This document shows, one piece after another, positions 23,717 through 32,121 of a stretch of DNA of 56,700 nucleotides; the stretch's first letter is position 1; each line of letters begins with the position of its first letter. Below the pieces are notes generated by a model that ran no database searches, was not told the DNA's origin, and saw only the letters and a list, made by a program, of their open reading frames with translations. This stretch comes from Bacteroidaceae bacterium (GTDB lineage Bacteria; Bacteroidota; Bacteroidia; Bacteroidales; Bacteroidaceae), in the NCBI GenBank assembly GCA_017560125.1, contig JAFYOS010000023.1:1-56700 (forward strand), given 5' to 3'. Both the position numbers and the translations under genes were made by a program.

Positions 23717-25620
23717 TGGCAAAGAAAGCGCAAAAGTTCAAGTTTGACCTATACGACAAAAGACACCTCAATAACCTTCTGAAACGGTTGAAGGGCGTTG
23801 TTGAACTCTTCGACGCTACGGTAAAGGAAGCGGCAAGAGCGGGAGCGGCATCGGGGTTCATCGACCCCGAACGCCCCTTCTACCTTGCTGACTTTCCCGC
23901 AGTTCAGCGAAGGGTTGATGAAGCGATAAAACAGCTTCACGACAATATAGTTTCAACCATTGAAGAGGGAAACCGCGACGAATGGCTGTTATCTTGCGAG
24001 AAAAACGACAAATTCATTGAGGCAATGACAGCTTCAACGGGAATACCAAACGCGCAAATTTCGCAATGGAAACAGCCGAATTTGGACGCTTTGGAGGCGT
24101 TTCAAGCCCGTAAAATCAACGGAATGGGGCTATCTGCCGCCGTGTGGAATATAACAGACCAATTTAAGCAGGAACTTGAATTGGCTCTTGACATTGGTCT
24201 TGGAGAAGGGAAAAGCGCGGCAGATTTAAGCCGCGATGTGCGCCGTTATCTCAACGAACCCGAAAGGCTATTCCGTAGGGTTAGGGACAAGCACGGTGTA
24301 TTGAGATTGTCGAAGGCGGCGAAGGCATACCACCCCGGACAAGGAGTGTACCGTTCCTCGTACAAGAATGCTTTGCGCCTCACTGCTACCGAAAACAATA
24401 TCGCCTACCGTACAGCAGACCACGACCGCTGGCAGTCTATCCCGTTTGTTATCGGTATTGAAATTAAATGCTCGAACAATCACCCGGTTTATGATATTTG
24501 CGATGAGTTGGCAGGTATTTTCCCAAAGGACTTCAAATATACGGGCTGGCATCCGTTCTGCCGTTGCTTTGCTGTCCCGGTTCTTGCTAAGCAGGACGAG
24601 TTTTTGGAATACCAGCGCAAGTTGCTTGCTGGCGAAGATGTTTCGGACTTCAAGTTTACGGGAACGGTCAAAGATGTGCCGGACAATTTCAATGCGTGGC
24701 TTGACCGCAATAGAGAGCGCGTGAAAACTACGACTTCCGTCCCGTACTTCATCAAGGACAACGGTAAATATATCCCGAAAGATTGGGTGGACGGCATAGG
24801 TTCTTTGGCGAAAGGGAGAAACAAGGGAATTATCACCGATGTAAAGGAGGCTATAATCAAGATGAAAGACCCGACATTCGTCACCGAAAAAGAGGTTCGC
24901 ACTATGATTGAGAAGTATGCAACAGCGGAACCGGGCGAATTTTACGGTGGGCTTATGGGTGTTAAGATGGCAAAGGCGAACGACGGAACGATGATGTCCT
25001 GCGAACGATTGTACTATCGAAATACGGGTGCTTATGACCAAAATGGCAACACGATAAGGATTTACAAAACCGACCATATAGTTATCGACCCGCTTGGTAA
25101 TACGGTTGTGTTCAATCCGCTTCACGAGGTAAAGGAAGCGATGAAGTCTATTGCAGCCCAAATACCGCTTTCCTTCAACCAAGAATACGCTATCGAGAGC
25201 CTTTGGCACGAGATAAGACACGCAGGTGCATTCGGCTGGAAGGACATTAGAACACGAACCGAAGATTTGACAGCAGCAATGGAATGTATCAATCAGTTTT
25301 GCGCTCGCCGTTCTTACGGAAAGTTCCTTCGCGCTATTGGTGGTAGCGTTTCTCACAAGAAGGAAATCATCAAGAGCGGCTACGGGTATAGTCGTTCTGT
25401 GCGACATTTTGAAGAAATGCTTGCGGCTCTGAATGTATCAAGTTCAGAGGCTTATGCGCATTTCAGCAAAATGATAATGGTAGAGCCGTATGAGAATATA
25501 TTTGGCAATATCGTTCAATTCCTCGTAGGAAAGGGTGTAGATAAAAAGAAAGCCGAAATGCTGGTAAAAACACTTCGGCACTCTGATGATATGTTTGGCA
25601 AAGTTCTTACGGGTGCGTAA
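23716..25620 (+). CDS. MuF-type minor head protein fused to HEXXH domain
   Basis: 634 residues. The N-terminal part is helical, then comes the head-morphogenesis domain (about 140-290) ending GWHPFCRCFAVPV, the HPxCRC signature of MuF/SPP1 gp7 proteins. The C-terminal half is a separate domain with LWHEIRHAG, an HEXXH zinc-peptidase-like motif at 498-502. MuF proteins enter the capsid near the portal and can be injected with DNA, so the added domain could act as a protease on capsid proteins or in the host. Ends 14 bases into the convergent leftward operon. Confidence 0.75.
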   Translation: MAKKAQKFKFDLYDKRHLNNLLKRLKGVVELFDATVKEAARAGAASGFIDPERPFYLADFPAVQRRVDEAIKQLHDNIVSTIEEGNRDEWLLSCEKNDKFIEAMTASTGIPNAQISQWKQPNLDALEAFQARKINGMGLSAAVWNITDQFKQELELALDIGLGEGKSAADLSRDVRRYLNEPERLFRRVRDKHGVLRLSKAAKAYHPGQGVYRSSYKNALRLTATENNIAYRTADHDRWQSIPFVIGIEIKCSNNHPVYDICDELAGIFPKDFKYTGWHPFCRCFAVPVLAKQDEFLEYQRKLLAGEDVSDFKFTGTVKDVPDNFNAWLDRNRERVKTTTSVPYFIKDNGKYIPKDWVDGIGSLAKGRNKGIITDVKEAIIKMKDPTFVTEKEVRTMIEKYATAEPGEFYGGLMGVKMAKANDGTMMSCERLYYRNTGAYDQNGNTIRIYKTDHIVIDPLGNTVVFNPLHEVKEAMKSIAAQIPLSFNQEYAIESLWHEIRHAGAFGWKDIRTRTEDLTAAMECINQFCARRSYGKFLRAIGGSVSHKKEIIKSGYGYSRSVRHFEEMLAALNVSSSEAYAHFSKMIMVEPYENIFGNIVQFLVGKGVDKKKAEMLVKTLRHSDDMFGKVLTGA

Positions 25621-25828
25621 TGGTTCGCCAAAATTCGTTCTTCATATCGAGAGGGAGTTTGTCTGCGTATTCGCGGGCTTTCTCCTTCTCGTTTCGTATG
25701 TGGAAGAGTAAAGCCAAATCCATATTGGCATCGTCTTCGGTGCAGTTCTCCAAATAAAAGCCTTTGTCAAGCATACCGATACGCTGGCACTCTTCGGGGT
25801 TGATGTTGTAGTCAAAAACTGTTTCCAT
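25607..25828 (-). CDS. Cassette protein 6, unknown
   Basis: 73 residues, acidic, no recognised domain. Last gene of the leftward cassette; its 3' end overlaps the 3' end of the minor head gene by 14 bases, so the two transcription units converge here. Confidence 0.5.
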   Translation of the reverse strand: METVFDYNINPEECQRIGMLDKGFYLENCTEDDANMDLALLFHIRNEKEKAREYADKLPLDMKNEFWRTITHP

Positions 25829-25840
25829 AGTGCAAAATTA

Positions 25841-26074
25841 CTACTTTTTCTGCTTCTTTCGATGAAGTTCGTGCTTGGAAATTACACAAAGCCGGGTTGA
25901 TTTTGGTTTCCCTTCCTCAATTCCAGCCCCCCAAAGGGCTTCAAGTTTGCAGCCGATCTGTTGGGGCGTGAAAACCTCGTAGATAGCAGCCAGCGAACCG
26001 AAATAGTGGTCCTTCTTGCCTTGTACGGGCAAAAAGAACTCCACCTTGATAATTTTTTCGCTTAATTTTTCCAT
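25841..26074 (-). CDS. Cassette protein 5, unknown
   Basis: 77 residues with a beta-rich start (KIIKVEFFLPVQGKKDHYFG) and a basic C-terminus (HELHRKKQKK). Residues 22-50 (YFGSLAAIYEVFTPQQIGCK) recall a short domain seen in Bacteroidota mobile elements. No assigned function. A 75-bp leader separates it from the next upstream gene. Confidence 0.5.
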   Translation of the reverse strand: MEKLSEKIIKVEFFLPVQGKKDHYFGSLAAIYEVFTPQQIGCKLEALWGAGIEEGKPKSTRLCVISKHELHRKKQKK

Positions 26075-26149
26075 TTTTTGCGTTCCTTTGACGATTGTTA
26101 TTGTTTTGATAATCTCCTTGCCCCAATAGGCAAAACAACGCGAGAGAGG

Positions 26150-26344
26150 CTAATTTTGCTCCAGCAAATCGTAGTCCATAATCGTAAACCCTCTTGCCTT
26201 GAATATCTCTCTTATGGTGTCAAGATACTGATGACCGGGGCAGAGTAAACGAACTTCTCGCGTCTTGTTGAGCCTATCGCATTTCAGTTTGACGCGATAG
26301 GCACAATCAGAATTGTAAAACGAGTTGTATTTGATAGCAAGCAT
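26150..26344 (-). CDS. Cassette protein 4, unknown
   Basis: 64 residues; small alpha/beta protein (YRVKLKCDRLNKTREVRLLC). Its start overlaps the stop of the larger cassette gene by one base, so it is likely co-translated. No domain recognised. Confidence 0.5.
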   Translation of the reverse strand: MLAIKYNSFYNSDCAYRVKLKCDRLNKTREVRLLCPGHQYLDTIREIFKARGFTIMDYDLLEQN

Positions 26345-27522
26345 TATCTTGAATTTTTTAACTTGGTTATGAACTGCTGACGCTCTTCACTCAAAACATC
26401 GTTCCCATACAATACGCGGGCGGCTCCGTAGTATGAGTTGTCGGTAAGTTGTCTTTGCCAGCAACCGTTGAACCTTGACCACTTAAAACCATTTGACTTC
26501 AATCTGCTAATAACATCGGCAGCTGGTTTCTCGTCGTGGAAAATCTGCAGGCGGTTATCTGCAAAGTTCTTGACGATTCTACCGCCGTTAAACTCTATCT
26601 CAACGCTATCGCGGTTTTCGCGCTCTTCCTGCGCTTTGATAGCCTTTTCGCAAGCCTCTTGCAAGTTCCAAATCTTATGGCGGGAGGTAAACAAAGGCTT
26701 CTTCAACCCGGTTGCCTCGTTGTCCTGCAGTTGCTTTATATATTCGAGAGCCTTCAAGACGAGAGCGGAACGACCATTGTTCGCCAATCTCTCCACCTTC
26801 CCGAAAATTGAGTTTGTGAAAGCCATACGATGAGAACCTTTCGCGCCTCCGTCAATCTCTACGCAAACGCCGGTGCAATAGTCAATGTCGCGTTTGAGCG
26901 CATTCCATTCGTCAGCCTCGCGTTCCTCCGGGCTTTTTGCCGCCTCGTTACGCTTCGCAATGCGCTTTGCGTATTTCTCTCTCCACTCCTGGAACTCGTC
27001 AACGGCTTTGCTGTATGAGTTGTTTGCCTTCTCGTTTCGGGCTGTCGGGAAACGCGCTGGACCCGCTACCATAACGCTGATGATGCGAGAGTGTTTATCG
27101 AAGAGAGTTTCAACCCAGCCGTGAAACTTGCTGATATATTCCTCGTGTTCCTCTGCTGGTAGTTCCTGCAAATCTGCAAGGCAAGCAGCTTCATAATCGC
27201 GTATGTACGCTTCTGCTCTCTCTTCGGGGCTGAAACTCGTACCGTCAAAGGCTCTGACCGCTTTCGTCCAAAGGTCTTCAAACGATAGTTCGTATTTCCA
27301 GGAAACAACTTCCCAATTACCGAGTTCAACTGCAATGTGACGGACGCGAACTTCGTGTTCGCCCTGCTTTGCCAAATGTTCGTACTCGTTTCGCATAAAG
27401 CCCTCACGAACCTTTACGCCTCTGAAACTCCATTCGTACACGCCGTTCTCGGGAGCGGATACCAATCTCACCTGCGCTGCTCTGTGGCAATTGCGCTTGC
27501 TTAAAATAACTTGTTCATTCAT
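26344..27522 (-). CDS. Polyvalent-protein-like accessory protein (DUF3560/LPD type)
   Basis: 392 residues. SVMVAGPARFPTARNEKANN (about 149-168) and the C-terminal FKWSRFNGCWQRQLTDNSYY (about 348-367) are segments I associate with large polyvalent proteins of Bacteroidota conjugative elements and phages, many of which protect incoming DNA. A central coiled coil lies between. The ATG carries the leader TCCACAACAACAATG. Anti-restriction or establishment is the likely theme; no catalytic motif was identified. Confidence 0.55.
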   Translation of the reverse strand: MNEQVILSKRNCHRAAQVRLVSAPENGVYEWSFRGVKVREGFMRNEYEHLAKQGEHEVRVRHIAVELGNWEVVSWKYELSFEDLWTKAVRAFDGTSFSPEERAEAYIRDYEAACLADLQELPAEEHEEYISKFHGWVETLFDKHSRIISVMVAGPARFPTARNEKANNSYSKAVDEFQEWREKYAKRIAKRNEAAKSPEEREADEWNALKRDIDYCTGVCVEIDGGAKGSHRMAFTNSIFGKVERLANNGRSALVLKALEYIKQLQDNEATGLKKPLFTSRHKIWNLQEACEKAIKAQEERENRDSVEIEFNGGRIVKNFADNRLQIFHDEKPAADVISRLKSNGFKWSRFNGCWQRQLTDNSYYGAARVLYGNDVLSEERQQFITKLKNSR

Positions 27523-27535
27523 TGTTGTTGTGGAT

Positions 27536-27940
27536 TTAATTGTTTATGAGGTAATCTATCTTTTCTTTAACTGACAGAGCGAGAGCAATGCCCTTGTCGC
27601 CAAACGCCTGCGCCTCGCTGCAAATGTTATCCCGGTATGTTAGAAAACAAGAAGTGCCGTCGGGAAGGTCTATCCCAAGTCGCGGTTTACCGAAGTGCAT
27701 ATCAATCTCAATCTTTGGACGGCGTTTGCTCTCGTCCTTCTCCTCCTCAAATTGCGGGTAGATGTATTTGCACGACTGAATTTCCAGCGTGTAGCCTTCC
27801 AGCCTTGCTTTTGCTCCCAAGAACTTATTACCCCAAAATGAATCGCGTTCCGCGTTAATGGTGTGCTTGCTCACTTCGATAAAGCCGTACCACCTTGCCG
27901 TTAATTCGGCTACCTTCAACATTGCTTGATTTGCTTCCAT
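27536..27940 (-). CDS. Cassette protein 3, unknown
   Basis: 134 residues, alpha/beta, with a beta-rich centre (PKIEIDMHFGKPRLGIDLPD). No recognised domain. Lies 13 bp upstream of the polyvalent-like gene in the leftward operon. Confidence 0.5.
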   Translation of the reverse strand: MEANQAMLKVAELTARWYGFIEVSKHTINAERDSFWGNKFLGAKARLEGYTLEIQSCKYIYPQFEEEKDESKRRPKIEIDMHFGKPRLGIDLPDGTSCFLTYRDNICSEAQAFGDKGIALALSVKEKIDYLINN

Positions 27941-27947
27941 ATTGCTG

Positions 27948-28154
27948 TTATTTATTAGTTCTTACCCATTCATCACGCTTGCGGCGGCAATCCTCTATAT
28001 CCTTGCCTACGCAACTGAACAACTCTCCTTCGGGAGTACGATAGTCGTACTGAACCCGCTTTACAGACTTACGACCGAGTCTTGCTGTGAAGGTCGTGTA
28101 ATTCTCGCTACCAGCAGCACATACGCTGCAACCGTTCTGATTGATTGTTCCCAT
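27948..28154 (-). CDS. Cassette protein 2, unknown
   Basis: 68 residues from the ATG at 28154; codons further upstream would run into the preceding gene. Three Cys (NGCSVCAAG, FSCVG) and a Tyr-rich centre. This resembles a short protein found in Bacteroides mobile DNA (GCSVCxxGxENYTTF) from memory only. Possibly metal-binding. Confidence 0.5.
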   Translation of the reverse strand: MGTINQNGCSVCAAGSENYTTFTARLGRKSVKRVQYDYRTPEGELFSCVGKDIEDCRRKRDEWVRTNK

Positions 28155-28159
28155 AACGA

Positions 28160-28402
28160 TTACTTGAAATAAAGTGAAACTTGAAGACCTCTGCGGAGTT
28201 TGCAAACACATTTATCAAGACCGCAATTCAAAGCTCTTTCGATAAACTTGTTGATGAAATCTACTCCGATAAGAGCGATAAGACCAGCAACGCCGACCAA
28301 CTTGTTGATTTTGTTTCCTTCGTTGTCGAAGCCGTACACCTTCAAACGGAAGTTTCTGTTGATGAAACTCTTCGTGTACTTCAAAATGCTATTCTTTTTC
28401 AT
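28160..28402 (-). CDS. Cassette protein 1, small membrane-like protein
   Basis: 80 residues, first gene of the leftward cassette. A basic N-terminus, a hydrophobic segment (LVGVAGLIALIGVDFI, about 35-50) and a basic Cys-containing tail suggest a single-pass membrane protein. The leader shows GTTGTTGTTGG on the plus strand, i.e. an ACAAC-rich start. Function unknown. Confidence 0.5.
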   Translation of the reverse strand: MKKNSILKYTKSFINRNFRLKVYGFDNEGNKINKLVGVAGLIALIGVDFINKFIERALNCGLDKCVCKLRRGLQVSLYFK

Positions 28403-28430
28403 TGTTCAAAAATTTGTTGTTGTTGGAACT

Positions 28431-28445
28431 GATTATATTGTAATC
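28431..28445. promoter_or_regulatory. 15-bp regulatory palindrome, site B
   Basis: GATTATATTGTAATC, exact reverse complement of site A. It starts 6 bp beyond the -7 element of the leftward cassette promoter, roughly +1 to +15, where a bound protein would repress. Confidence 0.6.
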
Positions 28446-28451
28446 ACACCG

Positions 28452-28482
28452 CGAAGATAGCGGGTTATTTTGATATAACAAA
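28452..28482 (-). promoter_or_regulatory. Leftward promoter of the accessory cassette
   Basis: On the minus strand: TTTG (28482-28479), 19-bp spacer, TATCTTCG (28459-28452), one base from the TAnnTTTG consensus. It drives the cassette from 28402 down to 25607. Site B lies at or just after the predicted start of transcription. Confidence 0.6.
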
Positions 28483-28515
28483 ATTTTTCGTGAGGTTATT
28501 ATAAACTTTTTTGTT

Positions 28516-28530
28516 GATTATATCGTAACA
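28516..28530. promoter_or_regulatory. 15-bp regulatory palindrome, site C
   Basis: GATTATATCGTAACA, 12 of 15 identical to site B, in the middle of the 240-bp bidirectional control region between the cassette and structural genes. No promoter element touches it; it may aid looping or cooperative binding with B and D. Confidence 0.4.
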
Positions 28531-28579
28531 GCCAAAGGTATTGGCTATTAAAAAATTGCGCGAAAAATCCAAATTTAAT

Positions 28580-28620
28580 GCTTACAATATAATCATATTG
28601 CAAAATTTCATTTACCTTTG
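28580..28620 (+). promoter_or_regulatory. Structural-operon promoter with site D
   Basis: Site D, GCTTACAATATAATC (28580-28594), differs from site A at one base. The -7 element TACCTTTG is at 28613-28620. The expected -33 position (28588-28593) is inside the site and is not TTTG. It fires toward the scaffold gene at 28643. The design suggests activator-dependent late transcription. Confidence 0.6.
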
Positions 28621-28642
28621 CATAAACTAATTGGTTTATCTT

Positions 28643-29356
28643 ATGAAAAAAGAAGCATTAGACGCGCTGAAAGCCAAGTATCCGGGGGTCAGCGAAGCAA
28701 TTTTGAGCAGGATTGCCGATAAAATCGCCAAGACTGCAAAGACGCAGGAAGAGGTTACAGCCGCAGTAGAGGGGGTAACATTCCAGCAGGTGTTAGAGAG
28801 TTACGGCGACAGCAGAGCGACAGAAGCCCAGCAGACCGCAGTAACAAACTACGAAAAAAAACACGGTCTGAAAGACGGAAAGAAGGTTGAAGACGGGATT
28901 GAGAAACCGGGCGAAACCAAAGGTGCAGGAGAAGGCGAAAAAGGAGGAAGCGACCTCGCAGCACAGATCGCCGCTGCCATTGCAGCCGAAATGAAGCCTT
29001 TGAAGGACGAACTTGCCGCAATGAAGGGCGAGAAAACCACAAACAGCCGCAAGGCTGCTTTGAACAAGGTTTTGGAAGGCGCACCCGAGAAAATCCGTCA
29101 GCGTTACGAAAAGGACTTTGCGCGAATGACCTTCAATGACGACGAGGATTTTAACGCCTGGATTGGCGAGATTACCCCCGATATCGAGGCTATCACGAGC
29201 GATTTCAATGCAAAGGGCGGCGTAGTTGGCAGACCAAAGGGAGGCGCAGCCGGAAACGGGGACAAAGAGAACCCGCACTTGAAGGCTCGCATCGCAGAAA
29301 GAGAGGCGGCAACGACGACCCCCGCCATTGTTGGGTTGTCAACTGAAACCAAATAA
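28643..29356 (+). CDS. Capsid scaffold protein
   Basis: 237 residues from the ATG at 28643. Helical and charged, with Gly/Lys/Glu-rich linkers (about 75-105), a coiled coil around residue 110-130 and a C-terminal region. Composition and position immediately before the head fibre and capsid genes are those of a scaffolding protein, which shapes the procapsid and leaves or is degraded. First gene behind the late promoter. Confidence 0.65.
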   Translation: MKKEALDALKAKYPGVSEAILSRIADKIAKTAKTQEEVTAAVEGVTFQQVLESYGDSRATEAQQTAVTNYEKKHGLKDGKKVEDGIEKPGETKGAGEGEKGGSDLAAQIAAAIAAEMKPLKDELAAMKGEKTTNSRKAALNKVLEGAPEKIRQRYEKDFARMTFNDDEDFNAWIGEITPDIEAITSDFNAKGGVVGRPKGGAAGNGDKENPHLKARIAEREAATTTPAIVGLSTETK

Positions 29357-29361
29357 TCAGT

Positions 29362-29913
29362 ATGGAAGTAAATTTCAAGCACAACGACCCTGCTGCTGTT
29401 GAGCCAATTCGCATTGAGCAGGTGTTCGCGGAAAAGCCGGGCGGCGGCTTGGTCGAAAATCCGACCTTCGACGCTCCCGCCACAACTGCCGTCGGTGAGA
29501 AGGACGGAAAATTCGCACTGATTAAGGCTTACCGACTTGTTGCAGCCGTAGCAGCAGGCGACACTACCATTAGCATTGCAAAGGGTAGCGGTGTTGCTGT
29601 TGGCGACGTTATCGCAACGGGCAAGAAGGGCGTTGCTTGTTCAAAGGTAGATACATCTGCCGCTGACAAGGATGTCGTTACCGTTACGCTGGGTGTAGAG
29701 GTAGCCGCAGGCAAGGTGCTTTACCAGGCGAAAGCCGCAAGTGCTGATGCTGCAACACCTTTGTTCACTCCCGTATATGTCACGGGCAACGGCTTGAAGG
29801 CGAACGAGGGCGACCAGCCAGTGCGTCTTATCAACGGTGCGAATTTGAGAAAAGAAACGGCGAACATCGCCAGCGAGGTAGCCGCATTGCTGCCAACCAT
29901 TCATCTTGTGTAA
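29362..29913 (+). CDS. Head fibre / decoration protein
   Basis: 183 residues. Beta-rich N-terminal region with repeated VAAGDTTISIAKGSGVAVGD-like strands, then the C-terminal GNGLKANEGDQPVRLINGA and LRKETANIASEV, a pattern I associate with phage head fibre proteins (Phage_head_fibr) in Bacteroides phages. It probably decorates the capsid exterior. Lies 13 bp before the capsid gene. Confidence 0.7.
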   Translation: MEVNFKHNDPAAVEPIRIEQVFAEKPGGGLVENPTFDAPATTAVGEKDGKFALIKAYRLVAAVAAGDTTISIAKGSGVAVGDVIATGKKGVACSKVDTSAADKDVVTVTLGVEVAAGKVLYQAKAASADAATPLFTPVYVTGNGLKANEGDQPVRLINGANLRKETANIASEVAALLPTIHLV

Positions 29914-29926
29914 GGAGGATTGATTT

Positions 29927-31039
29927 ATGGCAGATATGAATAAACCCCTATTTGACATTGACCAGCCCGGTATGCAGGTCGCTGTCAATTCGTATAAGCC
30001 CGGTAACGGCTTGGCGTGGCGACAACTCTTCCCGTTGAAGTACACACCTAAATTCGACCTCAAAGGCTTGGAGGGCAACGAAGGTATTCCCGTTGCGGCT
30101 GACCGCGTAGCGTTCAACACCAAGGCACCAAAGAAAACCCGTAAAACGGTTGGTTCTTGGAGCGGTAAACTCGGCAAGTACGCTGTTTCTCGCGAGAAGG
30201 ACGAAATCGCAATCAACGAGTACAACGACTTGCAGACACTTGCCGCTGCTAACACAGAGGACGCTGCAACCGCTCGCTATCTCGTGGATTTGGTTTACGA
30301 CGACCTCGACTTCTGCAACTCTGCAATGGACTACAAGGTAGAGATTGACGCTATGCGTATCGGTTGTTCGGGTCAGCAGACATTCTCAAAGTCTATCGAC
30401 GGCGATATGGCTACCGAGGATGTTATCAACTTCAATGTACCGAAGGAGAACTTCGTTGGTGTAGAAACCAAGTTCAGCGACGCAGAGAACGCAGACGGAT
30501 TGAAGGTCATTGCAGCTGAGCAGGAGAAGGTTGCAAAGAAGGGCTTGAAGAAGCCAATGTACGCAATCTTGGAGAAGACAAAGTTCGAGCAGATTTGCGC
30601 ACAGAAGGCAACCGCTCGTCGCCTCTTCCCTCGCTACGACCAGACGCTTGTTACAGCGGATATGATTTCGCTCGACAGCATCAACGCTTATATGCGCGGC
30701 AAGGGCTATCCGCAGCTGCTTGTTCTCGACACCTATGCTACCATTGAGCATAAGGACGGCAAGCAGGAAACTATCAAGCCTTGGAACGAGAATGTGATTA
30801 CACTTTCACCTGTTCCTCAGTTGGGTTACACCTACTACAAGCCAGTGCCTAATGTGCCTAACACAGAGGCATTACAGCAGCAGGCAGCCTACTATAAGAT
30901 GACCCGCTACTCGGAAATCAACCCGATGTTGGAGGTTACTATGGCAGAGGCTTATGTTCAGCCGGGCTTGATTAACCGTGCATCGCTCGTGTTCATCAAT
31001 ACCGAGGCTACAACTTGGAACAACGGAGCAGCGAAGTAG
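29927..31039 (+). CDS. Major capsid protein
   Basis: 370 residues preceded by AAGGAGG. Position (after scaffold, before connectors) and content (YTPKFDLKGLEGNEGIPVAA, a DRVAF strand, RKTVGSWSGKLGKYAVSREK) fit a gpE-type major capsid protein with an HK97-like fold. It should form the icosahedral shell. Confidence 0.8.
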   Translation: MADMNKPLFDIDQPGMQVAVNSYKPGNGLAWRQLFPLKYTPKFDLKGLEGNEGIPVAADRVAFNTKAPKKTRKTVGSWSGKLGKYAVSREKDEIAINEYNDLQTLAAANTEDAATARYLVDLVYDDLDFCNSAMDYKVEIDAMRIGCSGQQTFSKSIDGDMATEDVINFNVPKENFVGVETKFSDAENADGLKVIAAEQEKVAKKGLKKPMYAILEKTKFEQICAQKATARRLFPRYDQTLVTADMISLDSINAYMRGKGYPQLLVLDTYATIEHKDGKQETIKPWNENVITLSPVPQLGYTYYKPVPNVPNTEALQQQAAYYKMTRYSEINPMLEVTMAEAYVQPGLINRASLVFINTEATTWNNGAAK

Positions 31040-31040
31040 T

Positions 31041-31367
31041 ATGAATGTTCTACAATCATTGAGAAGCCTATCAAGTTATCCTATCCCTACGGCTACGATT
31101 GAAGATGTAGCCGAGGTGGTAGGCTTGGCTATTGATACCGAATTGACGCAGGAACTCCGCAAGGACAAGCGTTTCAAACGCGCACAAGCCCGCGTGTATA
31201 TGTTCCTTTCGGAAGCACCCAATGTGTCGCAGGGCGGTATCTCGTACAGCTTTTCGGAGGAGGAACGCAGACGCTTTCGATTGAGGGCTGAAAATCTATT
31301 GGAACAGATCGGTGACGCTACCAGCGAAGCCGGAGTTGAGTACGGTTATAAGGGTGAGGACTTATGA
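31041..31367 (+). CDS. Head-tail connector (DUF6706-like)
   Basis: 108 residues from the ATG at 31041, 1 bp after the capsid stop. LSSYPIPTATIEDVAEVVGL and APNVSQGGISYSFSEEERR match a small Bacteroidota phage family known to me as DUF6706, found after capsid genes. Helical adaptor, equivalent to gp6-type connectors. Overlaps the next gene by four bases. Confidence 0.6.
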   Translation: MNVLQSLRSLSSYPIPTATIEDVAEVVGLAIDTELTQELRKDKRFKRAQARVYMFLSEAPNVSQGGISYSFSEEERRRFRLRAENLLEQIGDATSEAGVEYGYKGEDL

Positions 31368-31678
31368 TAATTGAAAACGGAACATTGCAGACGATTGAAA
31401 AGACGGGCGGCGGTATGAAGAACGGCAAGCCCGTAAAGGTTGAAGAGGTAGTCGGAAACCCCATTCCCTGCAACCTCAAAACCATAACGCACAACCATAA
31501 GGGAAAGACCATTGACGGCGTATTTACGCAAGCCTCTTTCGAGGTATTGATTGATGTTCCTTTGTTCTCGGCTGAAAGGGTCATTCTGACTGATAACCGA
31601 GGTGTGCGCTTGGGAGAGTTCCGAGTACAAGACATTCAGCACCTCGATTGTGTAAATGCTGTAAAAATCACTGTCTGA
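31364..31678 (+). CDS. Head-tail joining protein, stopper-like
   Basis: 104 residues, beta-rich (PIPCNLKTITHNHKGKTIDG, VPLFSAERVILTDNRGVRLG). Position two after capsid fits the head-closure stopper. No direct family match recognised. Confidence 0.5.
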   Translation: MIIENGTLQTIEKTGGGMKNGKPVKVEEVVGNPIPCNLKTITHNHKGKTIDGVFTQASFEVLIDVPLFSAERVILTDNRGVRLGEFRVQDIQHLDCVNAVKITV

Positions 31679-31679
31679 T

Positions 31680-32117
31680 ATGCCTATAAAGCGAATAACA
31701 CCCAAAGGAGCGGCGAAAGCCTACCTTGACAAGCAGTTAAAGATGTGGCAGGAAGCCATAATCAACAACCTTGTGTATGTCGGGGAAAGCGCACTGACGC
31801 AAGCCCGTAACGGACACCGCTACACAGACCAAACGGGAAACCTTACAAGTTCCATTGGATACGCGATAGTCGTAAACGGCAGGGTGTTCAAGAAAAGTGC
31901 TTTTGAGGTCGTAAAGGACGGGAAGCAGGGAGCAAGCGCAGGAAACAAGTTCTTGCAGAAACTTATATCGCAGAACTCGAAAGGTATTGTGTTTATAATG
32001 GTCGCAGGAATGCCGTATGCGCAGTATGTGGAGGCAATGAGCCTCGATGTGCTGGACTCGGCAGAGGTAATGGCGAAGAAGATGTTACCAAATATATTCA
32101 AAGCATTGAAACTATAA
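31680..32117 (+). CDS. Tail completion/neck protein (HK97 gp10-like)
   Basis: 145 residues. GHRYTDQTGNLTSSIGYAIV (about 46-65) and AGMPYAQYVEAM (about 113-124) are typical of HK97 gp10-type proteins: a T-x-x-L-x-x-S segment followed by a YA-x-x-VE segment. It helps join the tail to the head. Start is 1 bp after the previous stop. Confidence 0.7.
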   Translation: MPIKRITPKGAAKAYLDKQLKMWQEAIINNLVYVGESALTQARNGHRYTDQTGNLTSSIGYAIVVNGRVFKKSAFEVVKDGKQGASAGNKFLQKLISQNSKGIVFIMVAGMPYAQYVEAMSLDVLDSAEVMAKKMLPNIFKALKL

Positions 32118-32121
32118 CGAT

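Noticed and set aside
24268-25407. 379-codon open frame on the minus strand opposite the minor head gene
   Set aside because: The plus frame contains clear HPxCRC and HEXXH motifs; the antisense product has no domain and no promoter.
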